From positions 1 to 22,627 of the IMG/VR virus record IMGVR_UViG_3300045051_000006: a stretch of 22,627 nt of DNA; one strand, 5' to 3'. Each line of letters begins with the position of its first letter. Position 1 is the first letter of the stretch. Source of the DNA: a virus. The notes beneath the pieces were generated by a model that was not told the DNA's origin, searched no databases, and saw only the letters and a list, made by a program, of their open reading frames with translations. A program made the position numbers and the translations under genes. Shown piece after piece: positions 14,639 through 22,427 of the stretch.

Positions 14639-15007
14639 TTATCGGTATCTAAGCTTTTCATACGCTATTTCAGCGATGCGTTGCTTAAGTTGAGGGTCTT
14701 GCTTCGGTGTTGCGTTACTCTGTTTCTCGTTGCCAACCTCAATACAGCCGTGTTCTTTAAGGTGGTTACGATGCTTAGACTTGGAATCAATCCATGATCC
14801 ATCAATCTGGCTGATATAACCTTGAATGTCTGATTGGATCATAGGCGCTTCGCGTTTTGTCATTTCTTGCTTTAGTTTCCATGCTTCTTCAGCTTCTGGT
14901 GTGCCTAAAGTGTAGTTCCAGTGCAACAAATACTTGTCTTTTTCTGACAATTTGCTGTCATCTCTTGGTTCGTACTCGCTTTTACATAGTGGGCAAATAT
15001 GTTTCAT
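14639..15007 (-). CDS. Small Cys/His protein before scaffold, possible zinc finger
   Basis: A 122-aa protein beginning MKHICPLCKSEYEP, a CxxC knuckle (Cys5, Cys8). A second cluster follows at 79-88 (SKHRNHLKEHGC), offering His79, His82, His86 and Cys88, so a zinc site built from the CPLC knuckle and this helix is likely. Between them is a helical charged part (TLGTPEAEEAWKLKQEMTKR). The C-terminus is polar and helical. The arrangement resembles a C2H2/C2HC finger with an unusually long insertion, usable for nucleic-acid or protein binding. It starts in a TAATG junction with the glycosyltransferase gene (GAGGATGTAATG) and ends 21 bases before the scaffold start. Function unknown: a DNA-binding regulator or an assembly factor are both possible. 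Confidence 0.7.
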   Translation of the reverse strand: MKHICPLCKSEYEPRDDSKLSEKDKYLLHWNYTLGTPEAEEAWKLKQEMTKREAPMIQSDIQGYISQIDGSWIDSKSKHRNHLKEHGCIEVGNEKQSNATPKQDPQLKQRIAEIAYEKLRYR

Positions 15008-15915
15008 TACATCCTCGCTATTAGTTCAGTTACTTTGTGATACTCGTCAGGTCGTAAGCAAACAACAGAGTCATACCATCTAGCATTCTTCCATCGCCAG
15101 CATACAAATTCTTCTTTTGGTAGTAAAACAATGGTTTTGACGCCCAAAGCACCAGCCAAATGAGCAGTTCCAGTGTCTACGGTGACTATGCCCTTCATGG
15201 CCTTCATGTGTTTTGCGGTAATTGACCAGTCTTTTTTCCATCCATCGTTAGGTAATGGGTAGAAGTTGCCGTCAGACTCTGGATTTAGTGAATAAACATC
15301 ACTTCCAACCAGACTTTCCATGTGTTCTACAGAAATAGACTTGATCCATTGAAGATTTCCCTTGCTTGCAGCCCAATTGACGCCCACTTTCTTAGGTATA
15401 TAGCTTGGTTCTGCATCAAAGTAGCCTTCTGATCCAACAACTTTGGTGTTATTGATGGGAAAAAGGGCTTTTACATACGGCATGGCGCAATCAATGTAGT
15501 ACGGCAGTGACATTGAGCCAATCCAATAGTCACATTCGTGTGCTGGGCCTTCTTCTGTCTTGTTTGTTAGCTGATCAATGCACTCCATTTGACCAAGAAC
15601 TTGCATTAGTGCTGGTATACAAAGAACAACGACCTTTTCCGCGCCCATGACTTTGAGGGCTGGTAAGAATCTAGCGTATTGGAATATGTCACCAAAGCCT
15701 TGCTCCATCTGAACCACAATAGACTTGCCAATCAATGACTCACCTTGCCATGTTTTTGGTGCTTTTGGCAGTCTTTCGTATGGCAATTGTTGGTTACTTA
15801 GGATTGCTGGATGCCAGCGGTACTCAAAAAGCCTAAAGCCAGCAGCATATCTACCAGCGTGTAGATTATCGTAGGCTTTCTTGTACTCTGCGTGTGGGTT
15901 TAGATTAGTAGTAAT
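15007..15915 (-). CDS. Glycosyltransferase, GT9/TPR-type, with non-standard start
   Basis: A glycosyltransferase of the heptosyltransferase-like (GT9, GT-B) type found beside TPR repeats. Counting from the TTG at 15786, EQGFGD is at 28-33, DTGTAHLAGALG at 204-215 and a WRWKNARWYDSV end at 230-241. Only the TTG is a standard start, but the same frame stays open upstream to a TGA at 15925-15927 and reads NPHAEYKKAYDNLHAGRYAA, then GFRLFEYRWHPA. This is the family's own N-terminus (last TPR helix, 'L..GRY..G..L.EYRW', followed by 'P.W.Ge.l.Gk'). I therefore place the start at one of two ATT codons (15918 or 15915); the second lies six bases after AGGA. This gives about 302 aa; the TTG form would be 259. 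It could modify virion or host sugars. The abnormal start is discussed in findings. Confidence 0.8.
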   Translation of the reverse strand: MTTNLNPHAEYKKAYDNLHAGRYAAGFRLFEYRWHPAILSNQQLPYERLPKAPKTWQGESLIGKSIVVQMEQGFGDIFQYARFLPALKVMGAEKVVVLCIPALMQVLGQMECIDQLTNKTEEGPAHECDYWIGSMSLPYYIDCAMPYVKALFPINNTKVVGSEGYFDAEPSYIPKKVGVNWAASKGNLQWIKSISVEHMESLVGSDVYSLNPESDGNFYPLPNDGWKKDWSITAKHMKAMKGIVTVDTGTAHLAGALGVKTIVLLPKEEFVCWRWKNARWYDSVVCLRPDEYHKVTELIARM

Positions 15916-16430
15916 AATGCTTCCTCATCATCTCGTTCAGCAGCCATTTGAGCTTCGTGAATCGCTAACATGGCCTGTGCCTGTGCTATCTGATTCCTTA
16001 ACTCAACCGTTTTCAGCAGTTTCTCTTGCTGGCGTTGAAGATTGATAATGGTCGCATTGAGTTTCTTAAGGTCAATTGACGGTTTATCAATCTTAACTTC
16101 TGAAACGGATTCTACTTTAGTTACTTTAACTTGTAAAACTGGTTTTGGATCTATTAAGTCAGCAATTTGTTGCTTGCGTAGTAGTGACTTAGTTTTTCTA
16201 GCCTGTATCTTGTCGGCTTCTGCTTGAGCTAGTTTCTTCTGTAGTTTTTTGTAACGCTTGTACTCATCTTTTGTAAAGCCATCATGAGTATCTACGGTGA
16301 CTTCGCCACCAGTGACTGTACCTACTAAATTAGCTGTATCGTTCTGATCTACTGCATAGATAACACCAGTTACTGGGTCTACTTGAAACCCAGAGTTCTG
16401 GAAAGCATTAGATTGAAACGCTGTGGTCAT
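15900..16430 (-). CDS. Coiled-coil protein with fibre-like N-terminus
   Basis: A 176-aa protein. The first 45 residues are polar and beta-type with an FQ repeat (AFQSNAFQNSGFQV) followed by TGVIYAVDQNDTANLVGTVT, a start common to small phage head- or tail-associated proteins. From about residue 55 the protein is a charged coiled coil (YKRYKKLQKKLAQAEADKIQ; LKKLNATIINLQRQQEKLLK; LRNQIAQAQAMLAIHEAQMA) ending DDEEALLLLI. The ATG is in a TAATG junction with the fibre-like gene. Its tail overlaps the putative true start of the glycosyltransferase by about 16 bases and contains GAGGAA, which can serve as that gene's ribosome binding site. Real gene; virion attachment is an inference. Confidence 0.65.
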   Translation of the reverse strand: MTTAFQSNAFQNSGFQVDPVTGVIYAVDQNDTANLVGTVTGGEVTVDTHDGFTKDEYKRYKKLQKKLAQAEADKIQARKTKSLLRKQQIADLIDPKPVLQVKVTKVESVSEVKIDKPSIDLKKLNATIINLQRQQEKLLKTVELRNQIAQAQAMLAIHEAQMAAERDDEEALLLLI

Positions 16431-18040
16431 TACGCGCCCCAGATAGCTACAGTTGTAATGGTCAAAGTATCAGTTGATGCGTCAGTTGTTAGGGTTACAC
16501 CAGCACCAGCAGCCACTGTTAAAGTATCGTTGTTGGTATCAGCCACAATGGTAGATTGACCAGCTACGGCCACATTCTTAAATATGTTCTGGGCGCTGCC
16601 TGTATCGGTATTGGTGACGGTAAAGTTAGGATAAGTTCCGCTTGTAGATATACCTGTACCGCCTGTAATGCTTACGGTTTGGTCTGGCGCTGAGTTTGTT
16701 ACAGTGACAACATCATTGCCTTGGGTTACAGACATTCCTGTACCAGCAGTCACTCTTGTTTGAAATGAAATTCTTACAGTCAATATGCCAGAACCGCCTG
16801 ATCCTGATTTGGCTACAGCAGCAGCAATAACAATTGGGCCACTTGTTGGGAATGTCTTTGTAAACCCACCAGTTACGGCAGAGTTGTAATAAAGAATGTC
16901 ACCGTCTAAAAATGCAGATGTATCAACACCTTTTAGTGAACCTGTGTTTTGAATCAAGCCAAATGCGTTGTTAGCAATATCTTCGGCAGCAACACCAATA
17001 ATCGCTTCAGCAAATGGGATAGAAGTAGCTGGAGCAGCAGTCAATACGCCACTTGACCCAACCGCACCAGTAAACATGACTAATTGACCCTTGGTGATAG
17101 TTGCACTAGCCTTTACATAGAAAAATGTATCTTCGCCAATGTGCTGCACAACATTACCGCCAATCATGCCTAAACCAAGTGTGTCGTTACCGTTCCATCC
17201 TAGTTGGCCAGCACCTAAAGCTGTTGCATAGGTAGTGTCAAAGTCTAAGTAATCTAGATTATTGATTACAGTTGCGCCATCAATAACGCCTGTATCGCTA
17301 AGTGTTACTACTGAGTTTTGAATAAGCTTGCCAGTAGTCGTATCGTATCTGGCCAAAGCGTTATCTGTTGCAGAAGCTGGGCCAACCACATCACCACCCA
17401 AAGATGGGCTTGAATTGGTGATTACGCCAGTGGTGTTATCGTAGCTTATACCTGTACCAGCGCTCAAAGATTGTCTTGCTCTGGCTTGGGTGAAGTATTC
17501 GTTTGTGCCTTCAGCAATGTTTGTAGTCGTAAGAACTACAGTGCCAACTTGGCCGTTTACAGATGTCACAGCATCGGTGTTGTCTACCTTTTGCCATACT
17601 GAACCGTTGTAAATAGCCCAATCGCCTACTTTCCAATCGGTAATGCCGTTTAGGTTTGTAGATCCAGCTACATCAACAACATAGTAATAACCCTGAGTGC
17701 CTACGCTAGATGTCAAAGTTGGTGTATTTGTGCTGGCGTTCCATGTGCCTTGATAGTTTAGATCACCTTGCAGTGGGATCTGACTTGTTGGCACTTTACC
17801 GCCAGCGTCTAGAGTTGCAACCCCCAATGGCTGCGCTTTCTCGCTTGTAGGAATGTATCCGCTAACCGTTGTACCGCTGATTGATCCACCAGTAATGCTC
17901 ACATTATTGGCGTTTTGCTCTGCCATTGTGCCAAGACCTGTAAGCGTGTGGTCAGCGTTCCAATCCGATGGGCGTACTAAGCTTGTATCTGCGGTATCAG
18001 GTACGGTGCTTACTTTGGTGTGTTTGACTGTAATGGCCAT
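16430..18040 (-). CDS. Modular fibre-like structural protein
   Basis: A 536-aa beta-rich protein. The N-terminus (KVSTVPDTADTSLVRPSDWN, then ADHTLTGLGTMAEQNANNVS) is a known attachment-type start of phage fibre proteins. Residues 70-95 hold AQPLGVATLDAGGKVPTSQI. A domain at about 95-155 (YQGTWNASTNTPTLTSSVGT and WKVGDWAIYNGSVWQKVDN) resembles a small carbohydrate-binding module shared by many phage fibres. Residues 305-425 (TKGQLVMFTGAVGSSGVL; IIGVAAEDIANNAFGLIQN; GVDTSAFLDGDILYYNSA) form another widespread phage structural module. The C-terminus is Thr-rich beta repeat ending AIWGA; no S74 domain is present. It lies between portal and scaffold, not near the tail genes, so a head fibre or neck appendage is as likely as a tail fibre. 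Confidence 0.75.
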   Translation of the reverse strand: MAITVKHTKVSTVPDTADTSLVRPSDWNADHTLTGLGTMAEQNANNVSITGGSISGTTVSGYIPTSEKAQPLGVATLDAGGKVPTSQIPLQGDLNYQGTWNASTNTPTLTSSVGTQGYYYVVDVAGSTNLNGITDWKVGDWAIYNGSVWQKVDNTDAVTSVNGQVGTVVLTTTNIAEGTNEYFTQARARQSLSAGTGISYDNTTGVITNSSPSLGGDVVGPASATDNALARYDTTTGKLIQNSVVTLSDTGVIDGATVINNLDYLDFDTTYATALGAGQLGWNGNDTLGLGMIGGNVVQHIGEDTFFYVKASATITKGQLVMFTGAVGSSGVLTAAPATSIPFAEAIIGVAAEDIANNAFGLIQNTGSLKGVDTSAFLDGDILYYNSAVTGGFTKTFPTSGPIVIAAAVAKSGSGGSGILTVRISFQTRVTAGTGMSVTQGNDVVTVTNSAPDQTVSITGGTGISTSGTYPNFTVTNTDTGSAQNIFKNVAVAGQSTIVADTNNDTLTVAAGAGVTLTTDASTDTLTITTVAIWGA

Positions 18041-18441
18041 TATTGATTATTCCTAATGATAGTACCGCCAGTGATATTGACCGATTGCGTGATGTTGATG
18101 TTTGTCGTATCTAGGTTCAAATCTGCACCTGTTACGCCTACTGATCCATCCATAACCACGCTTGTATTATCGGATTTAAAGACTCTAAAAAAGCTTGCTA
18201 CCCCAGTGGCTACTGCAACACCAGTATTGACCGTTCCAAGTGTCAAAGTGCCGTTGGTATCTGTACCAAAAGCACCAGATAAAACGCATGAAACTAGCAA
18301 AGTCTGAGTTGTAATACCTGTATTGGCATTAGCTGGCGCAGAGCCTTGGTAAATGTTAATGATGGCATCGTTTCCAGCGTAAGTGATCAACGCTTCGTTC
18401 TGAGCGTGACGCAATGCGTTGGAATACTTTAAAGCGCTCAT
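18040..18441 (-). CDS. Small beta-rich virion-type protein
   Basis: A 133-aa protein starting MSALKYSNALRHAQNEALIT and continuing NAIINIYQGSAPANANTGIT-like text (YAGNDAIINIYQGSAPANAN), TGVAVATGVASFFRVFKSDN, VVMDGSVGVTGADLNLDTTN and INITQSVNITGGTIIRNNQ. This 'ALKYSxALRxAQ... I.IYxGxxPA... FRxxxxDxxxVMDGSVGxxGADLNLxTxxI' pattern is a widely distributed phage protein family that I recognise, usually annotated as hypothetical or structural and placed among head or fibre genes. Its ATG overlaps the TGA of the portal gene (ATGA) and its stop forms TAATG with the fibre-like gene, so it is coupled to both. It probably contributes to the base of the following fibre-like protein (inference). Confidence 0.75.
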   Translation of the reverse strand: MSALKYSNALRHAQNEALITYAGNDAIINIYQGSAPANANTGITTQTLLVSCVLSGAFGTDTNGTLTLGTVNTGVAVATGVASFFRVFKSDNTSVVMDGSVGVTGADLNLDTTNINITQSVNITGGTIIRNNQ

Positions 18442-20705
18442 TGAACACCTATGATTTTACCGTCTGCTCCGCGAATAACCTGTTTAGGCCTGTTTTGGCT
18501 TTGGTTAATGTTTTCAGCTAACTGTGCAATCATGTCAGCGGTCTGTTGATTACCTTGCTGGATAGCATTAGCGATAGGGGCAAGCGGGTGTTCCATAGCT
18601 TTAGCCATATCTTCGTCTAAGTCGTATTGCTGCGGTAAGCCTTCACCACCGTTTACGCCAGCAGAAATCTGGGCTACTTCAACTTTTGCACCGTTGTTTA
18701 CATAAGCCAATAACAACTGAGTATTACGCTCTGTCATCATCTTCATTTGTGCCATCTTCATTTCCATCTCACGCTCTGCTGCATCTCTTTGCATTTCCAT
18801 CTGCATGCGGACTTGAGTTTCTTGAGATTGGTACTCTTGTTTAGCGCGTTCCATCTCAATATTGGCTTGCATCTTCTGTTGCTCAAGCTGAGATTGGAAT
18901 TGCATCTTTTGTTGCTCCAACTGGGCTTGCATCTGTAGCTTCTGGATCTCTGGGCTTGGCTGTTTAGGCTGGCCTTCTTGCATCTTGGCTTGTTCGCGGA
19001 ATTTATCAGCGGTTTCGTCAATCAAACCTTCAATTTGCTTACCAGCTTTGAACGCAGTTACGCCAAACTTGAGCATTTCCATGAATAAAGGTACGAGTTC
19101 TGGTACGGCTTGGCCTACAGGCAAGGCAGTTTGTACAAATTGGCTAACCGCAGTCAAAAACTCTACGCGGTTTTGCTTTTCTTGCTGCTCATCCTGATAA
19201 ATCATTGAATCGCTGGTGACTTCAATGCGGAAGTTCTTAGCTGATTCTGACTTTAATAGCTCTAAAGCTTGCGGTACAAGCGCTTTGTCGTTGTCTGTTA
19301 GCTGATCTGCACCAGAAATCTTTAGGATTGTTTCATCGCTAAAGTGATTGCAGATAATCTGGGCCTTGATGTTAAGCAACATAGTGGCAAACTGCACCAC
19401 ATGGTTTTGCATGGTCTTAAGACGGCCAGCAGCGTTGTTGCTCTTGATGATCTGAGCGCCCAATGTTTCATTAGGATCAGTCTGGCCACGCTGAATGTCA
19501 GCAATGCCCATGATTTCATAGATTTGACCCTTAACTTGCTCCATTGCTTGGTAGCAAGACATCAAAGCGTTGGCAAATGGGGCAATATCCACTAGATCAA
19601 TAGCGCCCTTCATGCCTTGCTTCTCAGCAAAAGCCATCCAGTTATGAACTGGAATCAATGTATTGTTCTCTCCCTCAGAGAATAAACGCTGCAACTCGCT
19701 AGATGATGCGTCATAAACACCGCGAACCTTCAATGCGTTGATTAGGCCATCTATACGGTCTGCCAATGTGTCAAGTTCTTTAGCCTGATCCTGATACATC
19801 ACAAAATCAGGGATTGGTTCTAGGTTTTCAGTCGTTAGATTGCTATAAAGTGGCTTTGGACATGGCCAGAAATTCTCAAGCTGTAGCGGATCTGGGCGCT
19901 CATCTAGGATTTTCCCTAATGATTTGCTGATCCAGAGCGCTGTGCCTGTTTCTTTATCCCAAATCTCATAGATAACAGCTTGCTGTGCAGCATCTTGTTG
20001 ATGTGCGTAAGTCTTGCCATCGCTAGGCGTTGAATCTAATGGGATCTGATAGCCAAGTTCTTCACCAAAACGCTCAACTAGAGCATCGCGGTTCATGTAA
20101 ACCTTGCGCCATACAGCAGTTACTTCTTCCCAAGTTCTGGCTACTGAGTGGCCAAAGTCACGCCAATGAACATAATCAATGGGTGCGCACTCGTATTCAA
20201 TGCGTTCTTGGCTTTCATTCTCTAAGCCCTCTGTTGATTCGTCTGCTTCGTCAATATCTTCTGTGACTTGTACGCCATCTTCTGGCATACCTTTTTCACC
20301 AGCAACAATATGCGGTTCATAACGAACCCAAGCTGTACCGCGGCCACCGATCATGCGGTCAAATACGGCTGAGTCCATAGCGGACTTGTAATCGGTGTAG
20401 TGTTCTAGTTCAAACTCAAGGGCGCGCTCAAGCATCATAGAAGCAACGCGACCAATAGGATCATTGTCGCGGAATCTACGGCTTACATCTGGTCTTGGTA
20501 ATCGTGCAAAGATGGCTGGAATAACCGTCTGCACATTGGAATATAGGATATTGAATCTAGCGTTAGGATTGTTCTGAGTCCTAGAATCGTCACGGTATCG
20601 CTTGAGAATCTTATCTGCTCGGCCTTCCCACTTCTTGTAGGTGCGCTCATAAGAACCAATGGTGTTATACCATTTCTCATAGGTGTGTTTTGACGAATTT
20701 TCCAT
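18438..20705 (-). CDS. Portal protein, P22-like
   Basis: A 755-aa portal, which forms the dodecameric ring at one head vertex through which DNA is pumped. The N-terminal region (YEKWYNTIGSYERTYKKWEG; RFNILYSNVQTVIPAIFARL; RVASMMLERALEFELEHYTD; YKSAMDSAVFDRMIGGRGTA) is the wing/stem type of the P22-like portal family. DFVMYQDQAKELDTLADRID and EIMGIADIQRGQTDPNETLG are family-typical central segments. The C-terminal part carries a Gln/Met/Glu-rich coiled coil at about 584-659, with an 11-residue repeat (QLEQQKMQ at 595-602 and 606-613), equivalent to the helical barrel that in P22 extends into the head. It follows the large terminase by two bases and ends in an ATGA junction. Confidence 0.88.
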   Translation of the reverse strand: MENSSKHTYEKWYNTIGSYERTYKKWEGRADKILKRYRDDSRTQNNPNARFNILYSNVQTVIPAIFARLPRPDVSRRFRDNDPIGRVASMMLERALEFELEHYTDYKSAMDSAVFDRMIGGRGTAWVRYEPHIVAGEKGMPEDGVQVTEDIDEADESTEGLENESQERIEYECAPIDYVHWRDFGHSVARTWEEVTAVWRKVYMNRDALVERFGEELGYQIPLDSTPSDGKTYAHQQDAAQQAVIYEIWDKETGTALWISKSLGKILDERPDPLQLENFWPCPKPLYSNLTTENLEPIPDFVMYQDQAKELDTLADRIDGLINALKVRGVYDASSSELQRLFSEGENNTLIPVHNWMAFAEKQGMKGAIDLVDIAPFANALMSCYQAMEQVKGQIYEIMGIADIQRGQTDPNETLGAQIIKSNNAAGRLKTMQNHVVQFATMLLNIKAQIICNHFSDETILKISGADQLTDNDKALVPQALELLKSESAKNFRIEVTSDSMIYQDEQQEKQNRVEFLTAVSQFVQTALPVGQAVPELVPLFMEMLKFGVTAFKAGKQIEGLIDETADKFREQAKMQEGQPKQPSPEIQKLQMQAQLEQQKMQFQSQLEQQKMQANIEMERAKQEYQSQETQVRMQMEMQRDAAEREMEMKMAQMKMMTERNTQLLLAYVNNGAKVEVAQISAGVNGGEGLPQQYDLDEDMAKAMEHPLAPIANAIQQGNQQTADMIAQLAENINQSQNRPKQVIRGADGKIIGVQ
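18867..18923 (-). repeat. 33-bp tandem repeat in portal barrel
   Basis: Two near-identical copies of a 24-base block, at 18867-18890 and 18900-18923, are spaced 33 bases apart. Each encodes QLEQQKMQ in the portal coiled coil. The spacing equals 11 codons, the length of a hendecad coiled-coil repeat, so the duplication extends the helix in register. Confidence 0.75.
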
Positions 20706-20707
20706 GC

Positions 20708-22057
20708 TTATATTCTTCCGCTAGGTTTTGGGGCTTGAGTTTTCCACAAATCATTGAGTGTGGTGTCATTCTTACCTACTACAATACCCCTGATAGAGTG
20801 GTCTTTCGGAGTCGTTTTATCTTCTTCTTTCCATGCAATTGCAAGCATACGGAAAGCATCTGCACCGTGAGAAGTCCAATCATGTTTAGGTTTATCCCTA
20901 AATACCTTCTTGTCCTCATCGTATTCACGCTGATACTGCCGTAAGCACTCTATACCGTCATGACATCTATCTGCATCAAACCAGCTTCGCATTAATGCAA
21001 GTCTAGTGGCTTGAATACCGTCTTGAAGCGATAAGCTTGGCACTATTTTAAGCGATTCTATAGGAATTTTGCTAGCTATTTGTTCAATAATTGATTTTCC
21101 ACCGCTTGCCAGTGTTTTTGCTCTAGCATCATGGGGTAAATAATGCTTGCCGTACTTCCATTTATTCTCTTGGCGCTTAGATTCTAATAGATCAGTGTAG
21201 TAACTGACTTGATGGCCGTTAGAGCTATGGTAGTCCAGTATCCTGATTTCCCCATAGATCACTTGATAGAACCAAAGCGCTGTATCGTCTGAATAGCCCA
21301 AATCCCATGCCGTATTGACTGGGAATAGTGGATCAGCTTCTACCGTAGTAATGCGCTTGGCATCGGTAAGGACTCGCATCTCTTTACCGTAGTAAGCGCC
21401 CATAATGGCAGCTTCAAAGCTACATTCAAACTCTTGCTCATACTGATCTGGTGACATAGAAGCTTGAGCATCTTCTAGTTCTGAGTCAGGTAATAGGCCT
21501 GTTTGGCTAGCTCTTAGTGTTTTAGCAAACCAGCGATTATCCTTTGTAGCGTTTGTATATACATCGTAAAAGGCATTATGTCCTTTAGGAGTACCAATAA
21601 AGACAGCCCACCCCATACGGTCAGCAAGCAAAGGGCGAATAATCTCTCCCCACATTCTTGGGCGCATGTCTGCGTACTCATCAAGTACCACTCCATCAAG
21701 ATACAAACCCCTGAGAGCGTCAGGATTATCAGCACCATAAAGCTTGATTTTCGCTCCATTAACTAGCTCCACCCATAGTTCAGATTGATTGGCTTTAGCC
21801 ATGACTGGCTTAGAGTACCGTTGTAAGTAATCCCAAGCGATATTTTTAGCTTGAGAGTAGTAAGGGGCTACATAGGCGTATTGACCATGCTCTTTATCTT
21901 CGGTCAAAGCACGAAAAATTAGATCATTGATGCACGATACGGTTTTACCGCATCTACGGTGTGCAACTACTACGGCCCAGCGCTCTTGTCTGTTATGAAA
22001 GTCCTCAAATACAGTTCTGGGCGAGTAGTCTAGCTCTATGTCTAAGACTTCTTCCAT
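20708..22057 (-). CDS. Terminase large subunit
   Basis: The 449-aa packaging motor: ATPase plus nuclease that cuts concatemeric DNA and drives it through the portal. The ATPase domain has Walker A HRRCGKT at 33-39, Walker B GVVLDEY at 122-128 with acidic residue Glu127, and the coupling motif FIGTPKG at 153-159. The nuclease domain has AWDLGYSDDTALW at 250-262 (Asp252), RILDYH (Asp276) and WTSHGADAFR (Asp400), which supply the metal-binding carboxylates of the RNase H-like fold. The length is normal for this compact class. The ATG at 22057 overlaps the small terminase gene by 16 bp, and the portal gene follows two bases after the stop. Confidence 0.95.
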   Translation of the reverse strand: MEEVLDIELDYSPRTVFEDFHNRQERWAVVVAHRRCGKTVSCINDLIFRALTEDKEHGQYAYVAPYYSQAKNIAWDYLQRYSKPVMAKANQSELWVELVNGAKIKLYGADNPDALRGLYLDGVVLDEYADMRPRMWGEIIRPLLADRMGWAVFIGTPKGHNAFYDVYTNATKDNRWFAKTLRASQTGLLPDSELEDAQASMSPDQYEQEFECSFEAAIMGAYYGKEMRVLTDAKRITTVEADPLFPVNTAWDLGYSDDTALWFYQVIYGEIRILDYHSSNGHQVSYYTDLLESKRQENKWKYGKHYLPHDARAKTLASGGKSIIEQIASKIPIESLKIVPSLSLQDGIQATRLALMRSWFDADRCHDGIECLRQYQREYDEDKKVFRDKPKHDWTSHGADAFRMLAIAWKEEDKTTPKDHSIRGIVVGKNDTTLNDLWKTQAPKPSGRI

Positions 22058-22365
22058 GAAACCTGTATCTTCACTGGAGCTTTATTGTCACCAACAAGTT
22101 CTTGGCGGGCTAGCTTGGGTACATGGTATTCAACAACGGATTGAAGCATCGCAAATGCTTTTTCTGGATTAGGGGGTACAAGCCACTTGCCTGTTTCTTC
22201 GTCTTGAATGCCCTCTGCAACGCTTTCAAGCCACCCTTGCATCTTGTCTGTATTGCCATCAACAAAGCGCGCTATGGCTTCTCTAGCTAGGCTAGTGGAC
22301 TTATTTGGGCTACCCGCTGGTCTACCAGCACCCTTAATATTTCCTGATTGTTTATTTGCAGACAT
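22042..22365 (-). CDS. Terminase small subunit-like protein
   Basis: A 107-aa basic protein that would recognise phage DNA and load the large subunit. It begins SANKQSGNIKGAGRPAGSPN KST; the GRPxGSPNK motif is typical of the DNA-binding N-terminus of many small terminases and related phage proteins. Residues 25-90 are helical (REAIARFVDGNTDKMQGWLE; EKAFAMLQSVVEYHVPKLAR), and the C-terminus is short and basic (VKIQVSWKKS). The match is to pattern and place, since small terminases diverge strongly. It is the first complete gene after the sigma70-like promoter at 22396-22424, with AGG eight bases before the ATG, and overlaps the large subunit gene by 16 bp. Confidence 0.8.
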   Translation of the reverse strand: MSANKQSGNIKGAGRPAGSPNKSTSLAREAIARFVDGNTDKMQGWLESVAEGIQDEETGKWLVPPNPEKAFAMLQSVVEYHVPKLARQELVGDNKAPVKIQVSWKKS

Positions 22366-22395
22366 AACTTGTTACCTAAGTATTTAGATAAGTTA

Positions 22396-22424
22396 AGTAT
22401 AACTAAAATGTTGTTTTCTTACAA
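22396..22424 (-). promoter_or_regulatory. Sigma70-type promoter for the packaging/late operon
   Basis: On the minus strand TTGTAA (-35, 22419-22424, four of six consensus bases) and TATACT (-10, 22396-22401, five of six) are separated by exactly 17 bases. The predicted start near 22389 leaves a leader of about 23 bases before the small terminase ATG. The promoter begins three bases after the stop codon of the previous gene and is the only non-coding gap in this part of the window. Confidence 0.6.
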
Positions 22425-22427
22425 ATC

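Noticed and set aside
14274-14693. Plus-strand open frame of 139 codons, Ser-rich
   Set aside because: It is the complement of the acidic, Glu/Ala-rich part of the scaffold gene; Ser-rich antisense frames arise from such codons. No supporting start signal.
15900-15927. Programmed -1 frameshift joining the coiled-coil gene to the glycosyltransferase
   Set aside because: The overlap (GCATTATTACTACTAATC) contains no X-XXY-YYZ slippery heptamer in the required frame and no obvious downstream stem. Kept only as an alternative to ATT initiation.
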